From: Methylobacillus glycogenes JCM 2850
GTDB lineage: Bacteria > Pseudomonadota > Gammaproteobacteria > Burkholderiales > Methylophilaceae
Assembly: GCF_000617925.1 (NCBI RefSeq)
Contig: NZ_BAMT01000002.1
Span: 248,001 to 312,000, forward strand
Length of the DNA stretch: 64,000 nucleotides
Direction of reading: 5' to 3'
In this document: positions 26,814 to 38,675 of the stretch, in pieces
Numbering within the stretch: the stretch's first letter is position 1
How the letters are laid out: the number at the start of each line of letters is the position of its first letter
Translations under genes and position numbers: made by a program
Notes under the pieces: model-generated
Seen by the model: the letters and a program-made list of their open reading frames with translations, nothing else
What the model was told of the DNA's origin: nothing
Databases searched by the model: none

Positions 26814-27073
26814 TGACCAAGCTCAATCTTATTCTCTTTGTTTTGCTGATTCTGGCAGCGCTGGGCGTGATTACGGCCCAGCACAAAGCGCGCAAACTCT
26901 ATATTGAGTTGCAGCAGCAAGAAGACGCGGCCAAGCAATACGAGATTGAATGGGGGCAGTTGCAGCTTGAGCAAAGCACCTGGGCCATGCATTCCCGCAT
27001 AGAACAAATTGCCGAGAAGCGCCTTAACATGCAGGTGCCGGACGGTGCGCGCATACAGGTGGTGTCACCATGA
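26810..27073 (+). CDS. ftsL: Cell division protein FtsL
   Basis: An 87-residue bitopic inner-membrane protein of the divisome, partner of FtsB and FtsQ. It has one transmembrane segment (about residues 5-22, [19 protein letters not shown]) followed by a periplasmic coiled coil (about 25-70) and a short tail. Size and position between rsmH and ftsI identify it, since FtsL sequence is poorly conserved. Start is GTG 26810, overlapping the rsmH stop, or ATG 26813 one codon later. The end overlaps ftsI by 4 bases. Confidence 0.9.
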   Translation: MMTKLNLILFVLLILAALGVITAQHKARKLYIELQQQEDAAKQYEIEWGQLQLEQSTWAMHSRIEQIAEKRLNMQVPDGARIQVVSP

Positions 27074-28830
27074 TGCGCTCCGCACGTGTAGGCATGGGGG
27101 CAGGCATAGGCTCCAAGCATAAGGTAGTGGTCAAGATCCCTACCTGGCGCAGACGTATTCTGCTGGCCATGGTGCTGGGTGGTTTTGTCGTGCTGCTGGG
27201 GCGTGGTGTCTACCTGCAGAGCGTGCACAAGGCCTTTTTGCAGCAAAAAGGCGATGCACGCTACAGCCGTGTGATGACCTTGCCTGCGCATAGAGGCAAG
27301 ATCACCGACCGCTACGGCGAGCCGCTGGCCATTAGTACCCCGGTTGAATCCATCTGGGCCAGCCCTCCTGATGTCAAGGCGGGTCCAGAACAATTAGCCA
27401 AGCTGGCGACAGTGCTCAAGCTCAAGCCTGAGGTGGTCAAGAGCAAGCTACTCAATACCCAGCGCGAATTCGTCTATATCAAGCGCAGACTGCCGCCTGA
27501 ATTGGCAGCACAGGTCATGCGCATTGGTATCCCCGGTGTATTTATGCAGCGCGAATATCGCCGTTACTATCCTGCAGGCGAAGTAACTGCCCACCTTGTA
27601 GGCTTTACTGGCATTGATGACAATGGCCAGGAAGGCTTTGAACTGCATTCCCAATCCTGGCTGTCCGGCAAGGCGGGTAGCAGGCGCGTCATCAAGGATA
27701 GGCAGGGCCATATTGTCGAGGATTTGGAAGCCGTCAAAGTGCCACAGGATGGGCACGACCTCACTCTGTCCATAGATCGCAAGATTCAATATCTGGCGTA
27801 TCGTGAGCTTGCTGCCGCGGTTGAAGAACATAAGGCCAAGGCAGGTTCGGTTGTGGTGCTGGATGCCAAGACTGGCGAAGTGCTGGCCATGGCCAATATG
27901 CCAACTTACAACCCGAATAACCCCGTCAACATGGCTGGACGTTCACGTAATCGCGCCATTGTTGATATCTTTGAGCCAGGCTCCACCCTCAAGCCATTTA
28001 CCGCAGCGGCAGCGCTGGATAGCGGCCGCTACAAGCCGGAAACCCTGATTGAAACTTCGCCCGGTGCCATGCGCATAGGCACGGCCACCATACGTGATGC
28101 GCACCCACAGGGCTTGTTGACGGTTGCTCAGGTGATCCAGAAATCCTCCAACGTAGGCTCAGCCAAAATGGCCTTGAGCCTGGAGCCGCAATATCTGTGG
28201 AGTGTGTTCAATCAGGTTGGCTTTGGCAGCATCACGCGCATAGGCTTCCCCGGTGAAGCCTCAGGCAAGCTGCGTAATTACAAGTCCTGGCGGCCTATTG
28301 AACAGGCCACTATGTCCTATGGTCACGGCATCAGCCTGACATTGCTGCAATTGGCGCGCGCTTATACCGTCTTTACCAATGACGGTGCCTTGCTGCCAGT
28401 CTCACTGCTCAAGCTCAAGGAAGCCCCAGTGGGACATCAGGTCTACAAGCCCGCCACCGCCAACCACCTCAAGGACATGATGGAAACCGTGATCCAGCCT
28501 GGCGGCACCGCACCGCGTGCGCAGGTGCTGGGCTATCGCGTGGCTGGCAAGACTGGCACTGCGCACAAGCCTGGTGTCGGTGGCTATCAAGCCAATCACT
28601 ACGTATCTTCCTTCGTCGGATTTGCGCCCGTCTCCAATCCCAAGTTCATCATCGCCGTGATGATAGATGACCCCAGTGCGGGCAAATACTACGGCGGTAC
28701 TGTGGCGGCTCCGGTGTTTAGCAAAGTCATGGCGGGTGCATTGCGCATGCTGGCGATTCCGCAGGACGCACCTAATAACAATGTCGTGATCCCCGTGGAT
28801 GAACTGCCGGAAATCAAGGAGGTGGTATGA
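27070..28830 (+). CDS. ftsI: Peptidoglycan transpeptidase FtsI (PBP3)
   Basis: A 586-residue division-specific transpeptidase that cross-links septal peptidoglycan. One N-terminal transmembrane segment (about residues 29-50) is followed by the pedestal domain (PAHRGKITDRYGEPLA) and the penicillin-binding domain. Active-site motifs are visible: the acylated Ser in EPGSTLKPF (SxxK), KSSNVG (SxN) and AGKTGTAHK (KTG). Length is normal. It works with FtsW, encoded 5 genes downstream, and overlaps both neighbours by 4 bases. Confidence 0.97.
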   Translation: MMRSARVGMGAGIGSKHKVVVKIPTWRRRILLAMVLGGFVVLLGRGVYLQSVHKAFLQQKGDARYSRVMTLPAHRGKITDRYGEPLAISTPVESIWASPPDVKAGPEQLAKLATVLKLKPEVVKSKLLNTQREFVYIKRRLPPELAAQVMRIGIPGVFMQREYRRYYPAGEVTAHLVGFTGIDDNGQEGFELHSQSWLSGKAGSRRVIKDRQGHIVEDLEAVKVPQDGHDLTLSIDRKIQYLAYRELAAAVEEHKAKAGSVVVLDAKTGEVLAMANMPTYNPNNPVNMAGRSRNRAIVDIFEPGSTLKPFTAAAALDSGRYKPETLIETSPGAMRIGTATIRDAHPQGLLTVAQVIQKSSNVGSAKMALSLEPQYLWSVFNQVGFGSITRIGFPGEASGKLRNYKSWRPIEQATMSYGHGISLTLLQLARAYTVFTNDGALLPVSLLKLKEAPVGHQVYKPATANHLKDMMETVIQPGGTAPRAQVLGYRVAGKTGTAHKPGVGGYQANHYVSSFVGFAPVSNPKFIIAVMIDDPSAGKYYGGTVAAPVFSKVMAGALRMLAIPQDAPNNNVVIPVDELPEIKEVV

Positions 28831-30263
28831 GCATAACCATAACCACCTTGAAACTGACGCAGCAGCATTACACAGGCATCACCGCAGATAGCCGCAAAGT
28901 GCTCGCAGGCAATGTGTTCCTGGCTTATCCCGGTGAGCATGCCGATGGCCGCCAATACATTACCCAGGCCATAGACAAAGGCGCCAGTGCCGTGGTTTGG
29001 GAGAGCGAAGGTTTTACCTGGAACGCCAACTGGCAGTTGGATAATCAGCCCGTTGCCAAACTGCGCGAACAAGCCAGCGCCATCGCTGGCAGCTATTACG
29101 GCCAGCCTTCGCACAAGCTGTGGATGATAGGCGTGACTGGCACCAATGGAAAAACCTCATGCAGCCACTGGCTGGTGCAGGCTTATACCGCGCTGGGTAA
29201 GCGCAGTGTGGTGATAGGCACCTTGGGCAATGGTTTTGCCGAGTCTCTCAGCCCTGCTGTGAATACCACGCCAGACCCCATATTGTTGCAAGCCATGCTG
29301 GCCGACTATGTGGCGCAGCATGCGGAGGTTGCCGCCATGGAAGTCTCATCGCATGGCCTGGATCAACATAGGGTGGATGGCATTGCCTTTGATGTGGCGG
29401 TGCTGACCAATCTCACGCGCGATCATCTGGATTATCACGGTGATATGGCGCACTACGCGGCTGCCAAGCGTCGCCTGTTCAGCTTCCCCGGTCTGGCTCA
29501 CGCCATCATTAACCACGATGATGCGTATGGCCGTGTGCTGGCGAATGAATTGCGGGCTGAAGGCAAGGCTGTGCTGAGTTACGGTTTATCTGGCGGTGAT
29601 GTTTACGGCACCAGCCTGAGTTTTGATGAGCAGGGACTGAAAATGCAAGTCAGCACCCCGCAAGGCGAGGCGGAAGTGCGTGCCGCGCTGTTGGGCCGCT
29701 TCAATGCCAGCAATTTGCTGGCCGTGCTTAGCGTGTTGCTGGTGTCTGGCGTGGCGTTGGCAGATGCTGTCAAAGCCTTGTCCGGCTTGCGCGCTGCACC
29801 CGGTCGCATGCAGCAGATCGGCGGTGGCACACAGCCGCTGGTGGTGATTGATTACGCCCATACCCCCGATGCACTGGAAAAAGTCTTGCTGACGCTGCGT
29901 GAACAAACTAACGGTCGCTTGGTATGTGTATTCGGTTGCGGTGGCGATAGAGATAAAGGTAAGCGCCCGCTAATGGGTGAGGTGGCTTCACGCCTGGCAG
30001 ATAAGGTGGTGGTGACTTCGGATAACCCACGTAGTGAAGAGCCCGCCAGCATAGTGGCAGAGATTAGCGCAGGCTTGCAGCGCCCTAGCCAAATTGAGCT
30101 GGATAGAGCCGTGGCAATTCAAACCGCAGTACAGAATGCCCAGGCTGGCGATGTGGTGCTGATCGCTGGCAAAGGCCATGAAGATTATCAAGAGATTGCG
30201 GGTGTACGCCATGCGTTCAGCGATCTGGCAGTGGCCACTCTGGCCTTGGAGCACGCAGCATGA
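28827..30263 (+). CDS. murE: UDP-MurNAc-L-Ala-D-Glu:meso-diaminopimelate ligase
   Basis: A 478-residue cytoplasmic ATP-dependent ligase adding the third residue of the peptidoglycan stem peptide. The P-loop is GVTGTNGKTSCSHWL; substrate and metal residues lie in EVSSHGLDQHR and TNLTRDHLDYHGDM. The motif DNPRSEEP is the DNPR signature for meso-diaminopimelate rather than lysine, as expected for a Gram-negative wall. FGCGGDRDKGKR and GKGHEDYQ are also family marks. Overlaps ftsI and murF by 4 bases each. Confidence 0.97.
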   Translation: MSITITTLKLTQQHYTGITADSRKVLAGNVFLAYPGEHADGRQYITQAIDKGASAVVWESEGFTWNANWQLDNQPVAKLREQASAIAGSYYGQPSHKLWMIGVTGTNGKTSCSHWLVQAYTALGKRSVVIGTLGNGFAESLSPAVNTTPDPILLQAMLADYVAQHAEVAAMEVSSHGLDQHRVDGIAFDVAVLTNLTRDHLDYHGDMAHYAAAKRRLFSFPGLAHAIINHDDAYGRVLANELRAEGKAVLSYGLSGGDVYGTSLSFDEQGLKMQVSTPQGEAEVRAALLGRFNASNLLAVLSVLLVSGVALADAVKALSGLRAAPGRMQQIGGGTQPLVVIDYAHTPDALEKVLLTLREQTNGRLVCVFGCGGDRDKGKRPLMGEVASRLADKVVVTSDNPRSEEPASIVAEISAGLQRPSQIELDRAVAIQTAVQNAQAGDVVLIAGKGHEDYQEIAGVRHAFSDLAVATLALEHAA

Positions 30264-31627
30264 TGCGCTTATCTGACATCGCCCGCGCCACCAATGGCCA
30301 ACTAATAGGTGAAGACGTGCTGGTGAGCAGCGTAGGCACCGACAGCCGCAAGCTTGAAGCCGGGCAGCTATTTGTTGCGCTGCGTGGTGACAAGTTTGAT
30401 GGGCACGATTATGCCGCCCAGGTATTGCAGCAAGGCGCCAGCGCCGTGCTGATCTCGGATGCTGCCTGCCAGGCCAGCCCTGCTGTGCTGGTCAGTGATA
30501 CCAGGCTGGCGCTGGGCCAACTTGCCGCTTACTGGCGCAGCCAGTTCACTATTCCTGTGGCTGCGGTCACAGGTAGCAATGGCAAAACCACAGTCAAGGA
30601 AATGCTCGCCAGCATATTGGCGGTGGCGGCTGGCGATGAGCAGGCGGTGTTGGCTACACGGGGCAACCTCAATAACGACATAGGCCTGCCGCTGACGCTG
30701 CTGCGTCTGCGTGCCGAGCACCAGTATGCCGTGGTCGAAATGGGCATGAACCACTTTGGCGAAATCAGCTACCTCACACACATAGGCCGCCCAGATGTGG
30801 CCCTGGTCAACAACGCCACTTCCGCCCACCTTGGCGGCCTGGGCTCCGTGGCCGGAGTAGCCCAAGCCAAGGGTGAGATTTTTGAAGGTTTGGTCAATAC
30901 GGGTGTCGCCATTATCAATGCCGATGATGCCCATGCGTCGCTTTGGTTATCCCTCGCGGCCCAGCATCGCATCGTGCGCTTCGGTCTGGAAAACGAGGCC
31001 GAAGTCAGCGCGCGCTACACCCTGGCCGCCGACGGCAGCCAGGTTGAATTGAATACCCCGGCTGGTGCAGCCAGCCTGCAACTGCCAGTAGCGGGTTTGC
31101 ACAATGTCAGCAATGCACTCGCTGCCACCGCCGTAGCCTTATCCATGGGTGTGACGCTGAGCGATATCGTGCAAGGGCTAGCCACATTCTCAGGCGTGCA
31201 AGGCCGCTTGCAGCGCAAGCCTGGCCACGCAGGCGCTGGCCTGATAGATGACACCTATAACGCCAACCCCGCCTCCATGCGCGCCGCTGTTGATGTGCTG
31301 GCCAGCCAGCCCGGCAAGCGCCTGCTGGTGGTAGGGGACATGGGCGAGCTGGGTGCAGACGAACAAAGCCTGCATGCGGAACTGGGGGCTTATGCAAAGT
31401 CCGCAGGCATAGATGGTTTGTATGCACTGGGTAAATTGAGTCAGCACACCGTGGCTGCCTTTGGCGCGGGTGCGCAGCACGCAGAAAGTGCCGAGCAATT
31501 GGCGGCAGCCTTGCTACCGCAGTTGCAGCCCGGCGTTACCGTGTTGGTCAAAGGCTCACGTTTTATGCGTATGGAAAGCGTTGTAGCCCTGCTGCAGCAA
31601 GAAAAGGAGAAACAACATGCTACTTGA
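30260..31627 (+). CDS. murF: UDP-MurNAc-tripeptide:D-Ala-D-Ala ligase
   Basis: A 455-residue ligase that adds D-Ala-D-Ala to complete the UDP-MurNAc-pentapeptide. The P-loop is [15 protein letters not shown]; other Mur-ligase marks are [34 protein letters not shown] and [17 protein letters not shown]. The last 11 bases overlap mraY. Normal length, no break. Confidence 0.97.
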   Translation: MMRLSDIARATNGQLIGEDVLVSSVGTDSRKLEAGQLFVALRGDKFDGHDYAAQVLQQGASAVLISDAACQASPAVLVSDTRLALGQLAAYWRSQFTIPVAAVTGSNGKTTVKEMLASILAVAAGDEQAVLATRGNLNNDIGLPLTLLRLRAEHQYAVVEMGMNHFGEISYLTHIGRPDVALVNNATSAHLGGLGSVAGVAQAKGEIFEGLVNTGVAIINADDAHASLWLSLAAQHRIVRFGLENEAEVSARYTLAADGSQVELNTPAGAASLQLPVAGLHNVSNALAATAVALSMGVTLSDIVQGLATFSGVQGRLQRKPGHAGAGLIDDTYNANPASMRAAVDVLASQPGKRLLVVGDMGELGADEQSLHAELGAYAKSAGIDGLYALGKLSQHTVAAFGAGAQHAESAEQLAAALLPQLQPGVTVLVKGSRFMRMESVVALLQQEKEKQHAT

Positions 31628-32702
31628 ACTCGCTCGCTGGCTGGCCCAGGACATTCGCGGTTTCAACGTTTTCAATTACCTGACGCTACGTGCGGTGTTG
31701 GCGGTGCTGACATCGCTGGCCATCTCCTTCCTGATCGGCCCTTCGCTGATCCGCAAGCTGACCGAATACAAGGTCGGCCAATCCGTGCGTGATGATGGCC
31801 CACAGACACATCTGGTGAAGGCGGGTACGCCCACCATGGGCGGCTCGCTGATTCTGGTGGCGATTGCGGTTTCTACATTGCTCTGGGCTGATCTTACCAA
31901 CCGCTTTGTTTGGGTAGTCTTGCTGACCACGCTGGGCTTTGGCGTCATAGGCTGGGTGGATGACTGGCGCAAGGTGGTTTACCGCAACCCCAAGGGTTTG
32001 TCGGCCAAGGCCAAGTATTTCTGGCAGTCGCTGATAGGCATCAGCGTGGCTGTATACCTGTTTTTCACCGCCACCGTGCCAGCAGAAACCACGCTAATCC
32101 TGCCTTTCTTCAAGACAGTAGCGTTCCCGCTGGGGGCTGTGAGTTTTATCGTGCTGACCTATTTTGTGATTGTAGGCACCAGCAATGCCGTCAATCTGAC
32201 CGATGGCCTGGATGGTCTGGCCATTATGCCGACAGTCATGGTGGCGAGTGCCCTGGCGGTGTTTGCCTATGTCGCAGGCCATCTGTATTTCTCCAAATAT
32301 CTGGGCGTGCCCTATGTGCCGGGCGCGGGTGAGTTGACCGTGTTCTGTGCCGCCATAGGGGGCGCTGGGCTGGGCTTCCTCTGGTTCAACGCTTACCCGG
32401 CTGAAGTATTTATGGGCGATGTAGGGGCACTGGCTCTGGGTGCCGCACTGGGTACCGTGGCCGTGATCGTGCGTCAGGAAATCGTGCTCTTCATTATGGG
32501 GGGTGTGTTTGTGATGGAAACCATTTCCGTGATGCTGCAAGTCGGCTCCTTCAAGCTCACTGGCAAACGTATCTTCCGTATGGCGCCGCTGCACCATCAC
32601 TACGAACTCAAGGGCTGGAAAGAAACACAAGTTGTGGTCAGGTTCTGGATCATCACCATGATGCTGGTGCTGGTGGGCCTCTCCACATTGAAACTGAGAT
32701 AA
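31617..32702 (+). CDS. mraY: Phospho-N-acetylmuramoyl-pentapeptide transferase MraY
   Basis: A 361-residue polytopic inner-membrane enzyme with about ten transmembrane segments that transfers phospho-MurNAc-pentapeptide to undecaprenyl phosphate, giving lipid I. Conserved pieces are [18 protein letters not shown] (catalytic aspartates), [22 protein letters not shown] and the C-terminal [16 protein letters not shown] 31617 overlaps murF by 11 bases. The gap to murD is only 18 bases and holds the murD ribosome site. Confidence 0.97.
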   Translation: MLLELARWLAQDIRGFNVFNYLTLRAVLAVLTSLAISFLIGPSLIRKLTEYKVGQSVRDDGPQTHLVKAGTPTMGGSLILVAIAVSTLLWADLTNRFVWVVLLTTLGFGVIGWVDDWRKVVYRNPKGLSAKAKYFWQSLIGISVAVYLFFTATVPAETTLILPFFKTVAFPLGAVSFIVLTYFVIVGTSNAVNLTDGLDGLAIMPTVMVASALAVFAYVAGHLYFSKYLGVPYVPGAGELTVFCAAIGGAGLGFLWFNAYPAEVFMGDVGALALGAALGTVAVIVRQEIVLFIMGGVFVMETISVMLQVGSFKLTGKRIFRMAPLHHHYELKGWKETQVVVRFWIITMMLVLVGLSTLKLR

Positions 32703-32720
32703 GAGACAACAGAAGACACT

Positions 32721-34125
32721 ATGCTGCAACTCAAGGACAAAAAGGTGTTGGTGCTGGGGCTCGGTGATACCGGGCTTTCGGCATTGCGCTGGCTCAAGCG
32801 CCAGGGTGCCCTGCTGTCCGTTGCCGATAGCCGCCAACTGCCGCCAGGTCTGGAAGCCGTGCAGCGCGAGTTCCCCGGCGTTGCCATTTACCTGGGCGCA
32901 TTCAGCAGGAGAGCTTCGCGGATGCCGAGATTATCGTGGCTAGCCCAGGTGTAGCGCTGGCTGAGCCGCAAATCCAGGCTGCCATCGCGCGCGGTGTGCC
33001 CGTGGTGGGGGATGTGGAATTGTTTGCCCAGCATAGGTCGCCCACGGCCAAGCTGATTGCGATCACAGGTGCCAATGGCAAGAGCACGGTGACTACCCTG
33101 GTGGGTGAGATGTGCAAGGCCGCAGGCAAGCGCACCGTGGTGGCAGGCAATATCGGCCTGCCTGTACTTGAGGCTTTGGATGGCAGCGCTGAAGTCTATG
33201 TGCTGGAACTCTCCAGCTTCCAGCTGGAAACCACTTCCAGCCTGCATGCGGATGCCGCCACTGTGCTGAATATCAGCGAAGACCATATGGATAGATATCC
33301 TGGCATGAAAGCCTATGCCGCAGCCAAGGCCAGGATTTTCAGCCAGGCCGAGGTGCAGGTGCTGAATCGCAGGATGACTGGAGCCTGGCCATGGCGCGGC
33401 CTGGTCATACCCCGATTACTTTTGGCACTGAGCCAAATGATGGCGCACAAGTGGGCGAGCATGCCCAGGATTTCGGTCTGCTTACAGATGCAGGCCAGAC
33501 TTGGCTCGCTCAAGGCTCGCGCAAATTGTTGCCCGTAGCTGAATTGAAAATTGCCGGGCTGCACAATGCTGCCAACGCACTGGCAGCTTTGGCGCTATGC
33601 AGCGTGCTGGGCTTGTTGCAGGAGCCAGCCTCTGAGGCCGCCGTGCTGCAAGTGCTGCGCGATTTCACGGGCCTGCCGCACCGTGTGCAGTGGGTCACCA
33701 AAGTAGCAGGTGTGGATTTCTATGATGATTCCAAGGGCACCAATGTAGGTGCAACCTGCGCTGCCATTAGTGGTCTTGCGCGCAAGCTGGTATTGATTGC
33801 AGGTGGCGATGGCAAGGGCCAGGATTTCTCGCCCATGCTGGGGCCTGTGATTGCTCACGCGCGTGCGTTGGTGCTGATAGGCCGCGATGCCAAGCTGATT
33901 GCAGAAGCGCTGGCAAGCAGCAAGGTGCCCACACTGCATGCCGAGAGTCTGGAGCAGGCTGTGCAACAGGCGTATGAATTGGCTGAGACTGGTGATGCGG
34001 TATTGCTCTCGCCTGCCTGCGCCAGCCTGGATATGTTCCGCAACTATGTGCACAGGGCCGAGGTGTTTGTGCAGGCGAGTCTGGCCTTGGCTAAGACTCA
34101 GTCACCAGCGGAGGGCCACGCATAA
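32721..34125 (+). CDS. murD: UDP-MurNAc-L-Ala:D-glutamate ligase MurD (two missing bases)
   Basis: Adds D-Glu to UDP-MurNAc-Ala. Three frames carry consecutive parts: the N-terminal UDP domain (VLVLGLGDTGLSALRWL), the ATPase domain with ITGANGKSTVTTLVGE and VLELSSFQLETT, and the C-terminal domain with KIAGLHNAANALAALAL and VDFYDDSKGTNVGAT. One base is missing near 32903 (before ESFADAEIIVASPGV) and one near 33372 (before DDWSLAMARPGH). Adding both gives 468 residues, normal for MurD. Ends in TAATG overlapping ftsW. Confidence 0.93.
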
Positions 34126-35287
34126 TGTATATGCTGAGTGGTCGTGAACGCCTGGTGTCTTCCTCCACCTATGATCAGGCTTTGGTCTGGGTCACGCTGA
34201 TCCTGCTGGGCATAGGTCTGGTGATGGTGTATTCCGCCTCCATCGCGCTGGCAGAAGCCGACAAAATGACCGGGCATCAGCTACCTACTTCCTGTTCCGC
34301 CATGCGATTTTCCTGGTGATCAGTCTGGCGGCGGCTTTTGTTACCTTCCAGATACCCACACGGGTCTGGCAGAAGATGGCGCCTTATCTGTTTATTACCG
34401 GGCTATTGCTGCTGGTGCTGGTGTTGATACCTGGTGTGGGCCGCAACGTTAACGGCAGTCAGCGCTGGCTGTCGCTGTTTGTGATCAATTTGCAGCCTTC
34501 GGAATTCATGAAGTTATTCGCCGCCATTTATGTGGCCGATTACACCATACGCAAGGCCGAGGTGATGGATAGCATCAAGCGCGGCTTCCTGCCCATGGTG
34601 ATGGTCATGGTGGTCGTGGGCTGGCTGTTGCTGCGCGAGCCTGACTTTGGCGCATTCAGCGTGATTGCCTCTATCTCCATGGCCATACTCTGGCTGGGCG
34701 GCATCAATGGGCGCATCTTCGGCGGCTTGCTGGCGCTGCTGCCTGTCGCCATCGTTGGCCTGATCTGGAGCTCGCCTTACCGTATGCAGCGCGTGATCGG
34801 CTTTATGGACCCTTGGGCTGACCCCTTCGGCAAGGGCTACCAGCTTTCGCATGCCTTGATTGCCTTTGGCCGTGGCGAATGGCTGGGTGTGGGGCTGGGT
34901 GCCAGCGTGGAAAAACTGCTTTATCTGCCAGAAGCGCATACCGACTTTCTGATGGCGGTGATTGCTGAAGAACTGGGCTTCCTTGGTGTGGCAGTGGTGA
35001 TAGGCCTGTTTGCCTGGCTGATTATTCGTGCCTTCCGCATAGGCAAGGAAGCCGTCAATAACGAACGCTACTTTCAGGCACTGCTGGCGCAGGGCATAGG
35101 TGTGTGGATAGGCGTGCAAAGTATTATCAATATGGGCGTGAACATGGGTGTGCTGCCCACCAAGGGCCTGACCCTGCCGCTGCTGTCCTTTGGTGGTAGC
35201 GGCATTCTCGCCAACTGCATCGCCCTGGCTATCTTGCTGCGCATAGATTGGGAAAACCGCCGCGTGCAGAAAGGGTTGCCAGCATGA
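34125..35287 (+). CDS. ftsW: Septal peptidoglycan glycosyltransferase FtsW (one missing base)
   Basis: SEDS-family polymerase working with FtsI at the division site, with about ten transmembrane segments. The first part is [20 protein letters not shown] and [16 protein letters not shown]; the rest starts at [19 protein letters not shown]. The break near 34280 is repaired by one G (CAGCTAC to CAGGCTAC), giving 387 residues. Conserved pieces include [51 protein letters not shown] and [12 protein letters not shown] 34125 overlaps the murD stop; the end overlaps murG by 4 bases. Confidence 0.94.
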
Positions 35288-36350
35288 GCGACAAAACCCT
35301 GATGGTGATGGCAGGCGGCACTGGCGGTCATGTCTACCCGGCGATGGCGGTGGCAGATTATCTGCGCGCCAAGGGCTGGCGCGTAGTGTGGTTGGCAACC
35401 GAAGGCGGCATGGAAAACCGCTTGATCGCCGACAAGCCTTACGAGGTTTCCGTGATTCGCATGCGTGGCGTGCGCGGCAATGGCATCAAGCGCTGGCTGA
35501 TGCTGCCTGTGCAACTGGCAGTGGCGATTTCGCAAAGCTATGGCGCCATGCGTGAATACAAGCCTGCCGTGGTGCTGGGCATGGGCGGCTTTGCCGCTTT
35601 CCCTGGTGGTGTGGTGGCCTGGCTGCTGCGCAGGCCGCTAGTAATACATGAACAGAATTCCGTGGCTGGTTTGACCAATCGCAGCCTGGCTAATTTTGCC
35701 CGCCGTGTGCTGGCAGCTTTCCCCAGTGCGTTTGGTAACAAGGCCGCACTGGTAGGTAACCCTGTGCGTGAAGATATTGCCAGTGTGCCAGCGCCTGAGA
35801 TCAGGCTTGCGGGACGCTCAGGCCCGTTGCGCCTGTTGGTGCTGGGCGGCAGCCTGGGTGCACAGGCACTCAATGAAGTGGTGCCGCTAGCGATAGCGCG
35901 TCTGCCAGAGGCCGCACGCCCGCAGATTATTCACCAAGCCGGGGTTAAGCATATTGAAGCCCTGCAACAGCATTACGCCCAAGCTGGCGTAGTGGCTGAT
36001 ACCCGCGCCTTTATCAATGATATGGCCGAGATGTACACCTGGGCCGATCTGGTGATCTGCCGTGCGGGTGCCCTGACCATCGCCGAATTGTCTGCCGTTG
36101 GCGTAGCAGCGTGCTGGTGCCATTCCCACACGCGGTGGACGATCATCAAACCCATAACGCTGCTTATCTGGTGCAGGGCGGTGCCGCCCTCCTGGTGCAG
36201 CAGCGTGACCTCACAACAGAAGTGGTAGTGAACATAGTGCAAGACATGACACGTGAGCGCCTGCTAGACATGGCGATCAAGGCAAGAGCGCTGGGCCTGC
36301 CTAAGGCGACAGCAACCGTAGCCAACATCTGCGAGGAGGTAGCGCGATGA
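35284..36350 (+). CDS. murG: UDP-GlcNAc transferase MurG (one missing base)
   Basis: Peripheral inner-membrane glycosyltransferase making lipid II from lipid I. The N-terminal glycine-rich loop is [18 protein letters not shown]; also [30 protein letters not shown] and [16 protein letters not shown]. The frame breaks at about 36111 within [28 protein letters not shown] should read GCAGCGGTG. With one G the protein is 355 residues, as expected. Start ATG 35284 overlaps the ftsW stop; an earlier in-frame start at 35248 is not conserved. Ends overlapping murC by 4 bases. Confidence 0.95.
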
Positions 36351-37792
36351 AGCATAAGGTCAAACAGGTGCACTTCGTCGGTATAGGCGGCTCAGGCATG
36401 AGCGGCATTGCCGAGGTGCTGCTCAATCTGGGCTTTAGCGTCAGCGGCTCTGATCTCGCCGATAATGCCACCACGCGCAGGCTGGCGGGCTTTGGCGCGA
36501 GATTGTCGCAAGGTCATGCCGCAGAACATCTGGGTGATGCCGATGTGGTGGTGGTATCCAGCGCGGTCAAGGAAGATAACCCTGAAGTGGTGGCTGCACG
36601 TGAGCGCAACATCCCCATCGTGCCGCGTGCGCTGATGCTGGCCGAGCTGATGCGCTTCCGCCAGGGCATCGCCGTGGCCGGGACGCACGGCAAGACCACG
36701 ACTACCAGCCTGATCGCCAGCATACTGGCAGAAGCAGGCATGGACCCAACCTTTGTGATTGGTGGCCGCTTAGAAGCTTCCAATAGCAATGCGCGCCTGG
36801 GCGGTGGTGAATACATCGTCGCCGAGGCGGATGAGTCTGATGCTTCCTTCCTGCACCTGACGCCGATTATCTCCGTGGTCACCAATATCGATGCTGACCA
36901 TATGGATACCTATGGTCATGACTTCGAGCGCCTCAAAGGCGCGTTTGTCGAGTTTCTGCAGCGCCTGCCTTTCTATGGCATGGCAGTGGTGTGTATCGAT
37001 GACCCCAATATACGTGCGATTCTGCCGCAGATATCCAAGCAGGTGATGCCCTACGGCTTCTCTGAGGAAGCGCGCATACGCGCGAGCAATGTGCGCGCCG
37101 AAGCTGGCCGTATGCACTTCACCGTGAGCCGCATCAACGGCGTGACCACTACCTTTGATGTCACGCTCAATCTGCCTGGCCGCCACTATGTGCTCAATGC
37201 CCTGGCGGCGATTGCGGTGGCAAGTGAGTTGAACGTGCCGGATCAGGCCATTATCAAGGCACTGGCTGAGTTCAAGGGGGTGGGTCGCCGCTTCGAGCGC
37301 TATGGCGAAGTACCTGCACGTACTGGCGGTCATTTCACGCTGATAGATGACTATGGTCACCATCCGGTGGAAATGCAGGCAGTGATCGCCGCTGCGCGCG
37401 ATGCCTTCCCTGCACGCCGATTAGTGCTGGCCTTCCAACCGCATCGCTACACCCGCACGCGTGATTGCTTTGAAGATTTCGTCAAAGTGCTATCGGGTGC
37501 CGATGTGGTATTGCTGACCGAAGTCTATTCCGCAGGTGAATCCCCCATAGTGGCCGCCGATGGCCGCTCGCTGGTGCGCGCGATACGCGTGGCGGGGAAG
37601 GTGGAGCCTCTGTTTGTAGAAACACCGCAGGAATTGCCACAGGCGATACACGATATGGCGCTGGATGGTGATGTGGTCATCGTCATGGGCGCGGGTTCCA
37701 TAGGCCAGGTGGCGGCGCATACCAAAGAACTTGCCAAAGAATTGGCATCAAGCCAGGCACCGCAGTTTGCGCTTAAGGAGGTAAAGCTGTGA
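36347..37792 (+). CDS. murC: UDP-N-acetylmuramate:L-alanine ligase
   Basis: A 481-residue ATP-dependent ligase that adds the first amino acid to UDP-MurNAc. The N-terminal nucleotide domain has [18 protein letters not shown], the P-loop is [17 protein letters not shown], and [40 protein letters not shown] and [11 protein letters not shown] follow. Normal length with no break. Overlaps murG and murB by 4 bases each. Confidence 0.97.
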   Translation: MKHKVKQVHFVGIGGSGMSGIAEVLLNLGFSVSGSDLADNATTRRLAGFGARLSQGHAAEHLGDADVVVVSSAVKEDNPEVVAARERNIPIVPRALMLAELMRFRQGIAVAGTHGKTTTTSLIASILAEAGMDPTFVIGGRLEASNSNARLGGGEYIVAEADESDASFLHLTPIISVVTNIDADHMDTYGHDFERLKGAFVEFLQRLPFYGMAVVCIDDPNIRAILPQISKQVMPYGFSEEARIRASNVRAEAGRMHFTVSRINGVTTTFDVTLNLPGRHYVLNALAAIAVASELNVPDQAIIKALAEFKGVGRRFERYGEVPARTGGHFTLIDDYGHHPVEMQAVIAAARDAFPARRLVLAFQPHRYTRTRDCFEDFVKVLSGADVVLLTEVYSAGESPIVAADGRSLVRAIRVAGKVEPLFVETPQELPQAIHDMALDGDVVIVMGAGSIGQVAAHTKELAKELASSQAPQFALKEVKL

Positions 37793-38675
37793 TGGTTCAG
37801 ACCAGCACAGGCAGCCTGCTGCTGAATGAACCGCTGGCACGCTACACCAGTTGGCGTGTCGGTGGCCCGGCAGAGCGTCTGTATATTCCGGCCGGGTTGG
37901 AAGACCTGCGTGGCTTTCTCTCCAGCCTGGATAAGCAGGAGCCGCTGGTGTTCATAGGCTTGGGCTCCAACCTGCTGGTGCGGGATGCTGGGGTGCGTGG
38001 CACGGTAGTGCTGATGCATGCAGCGCTGACAGGCTTGCGCATGGACGATAAGCAAGTGTTTGCCGAAGCTGGTGTGACCTGCGCCAAGCTCGCCAAGTTT
38101 GCAGCGCGCCAGCACCTGCATGGCGCAGAATTTATGGCCGGGATTCCTGGCACAGTGGGCGGGGCGCTAGCCATGAATGCAGGCTGCCATGGCGGCGAGA
38201 CCTGGGATGTGGTGCAGCAGGTGCTGACTTTGGACAGGCAGGGCGAGTGCATGTGCGTGAGCGTGCGGAGTTTGAAACTGCTTACCGTCATGTAGGCATG
38301 CCAGTGGCGGATGAATGGTTTGTAGGCGCGTGGTTCAGCCTGGTGACAGGCGAGGCCAGTGAGGCGGAATTCAAGATTAAGCAGTTGCTGGCCAAGCGCC
38401 TGGCAACCCAGCCCCTGAACCTGCCCAATGCAGGTTCGGTGTTCCGTAACCCTGAGGGTGATCATGCGGCGCGCCTGATCGAGGCCAGCGGCCTCAAGGG
38501 TTACCGCATAGGCGGTGCGCAAGTGTCGGAAAAACATGCCAACTTCATCGTCAATACGGGTGAAGCCAAGGCAGCAGAGATAGAAGCCCTGATTGCGCAT
38601 GTGCGTGACACGGTAGAAGCGCAACACGGTATTAGATTGCAACAAGAAGTCAGGATTATTGGAGAGGCAGCATGA
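37789..38675 (+). CDS. murB: UDP-N-acetylenolpyruvoylglucosamine reductase MurB (one missing base)
   Basis: FAD-dependent enzyme making UDP-MurNAc. The FAD-binding part has [31 protein letters not shown] and [20 protein letters not shown]; the second part, in another frame, has [13 protein letters not shown] with the catalytic Ser, [25 protein letters not shown]. One G is missing near 38247 (GAGTGCATG should read GAGGTGCATG, giving [10 protein letters not shown]). Repaired length is 295 residues, the short type I form. Start is GTG 37789 overlapping the murC stop, or ATG 37792. Confidence 0.95.
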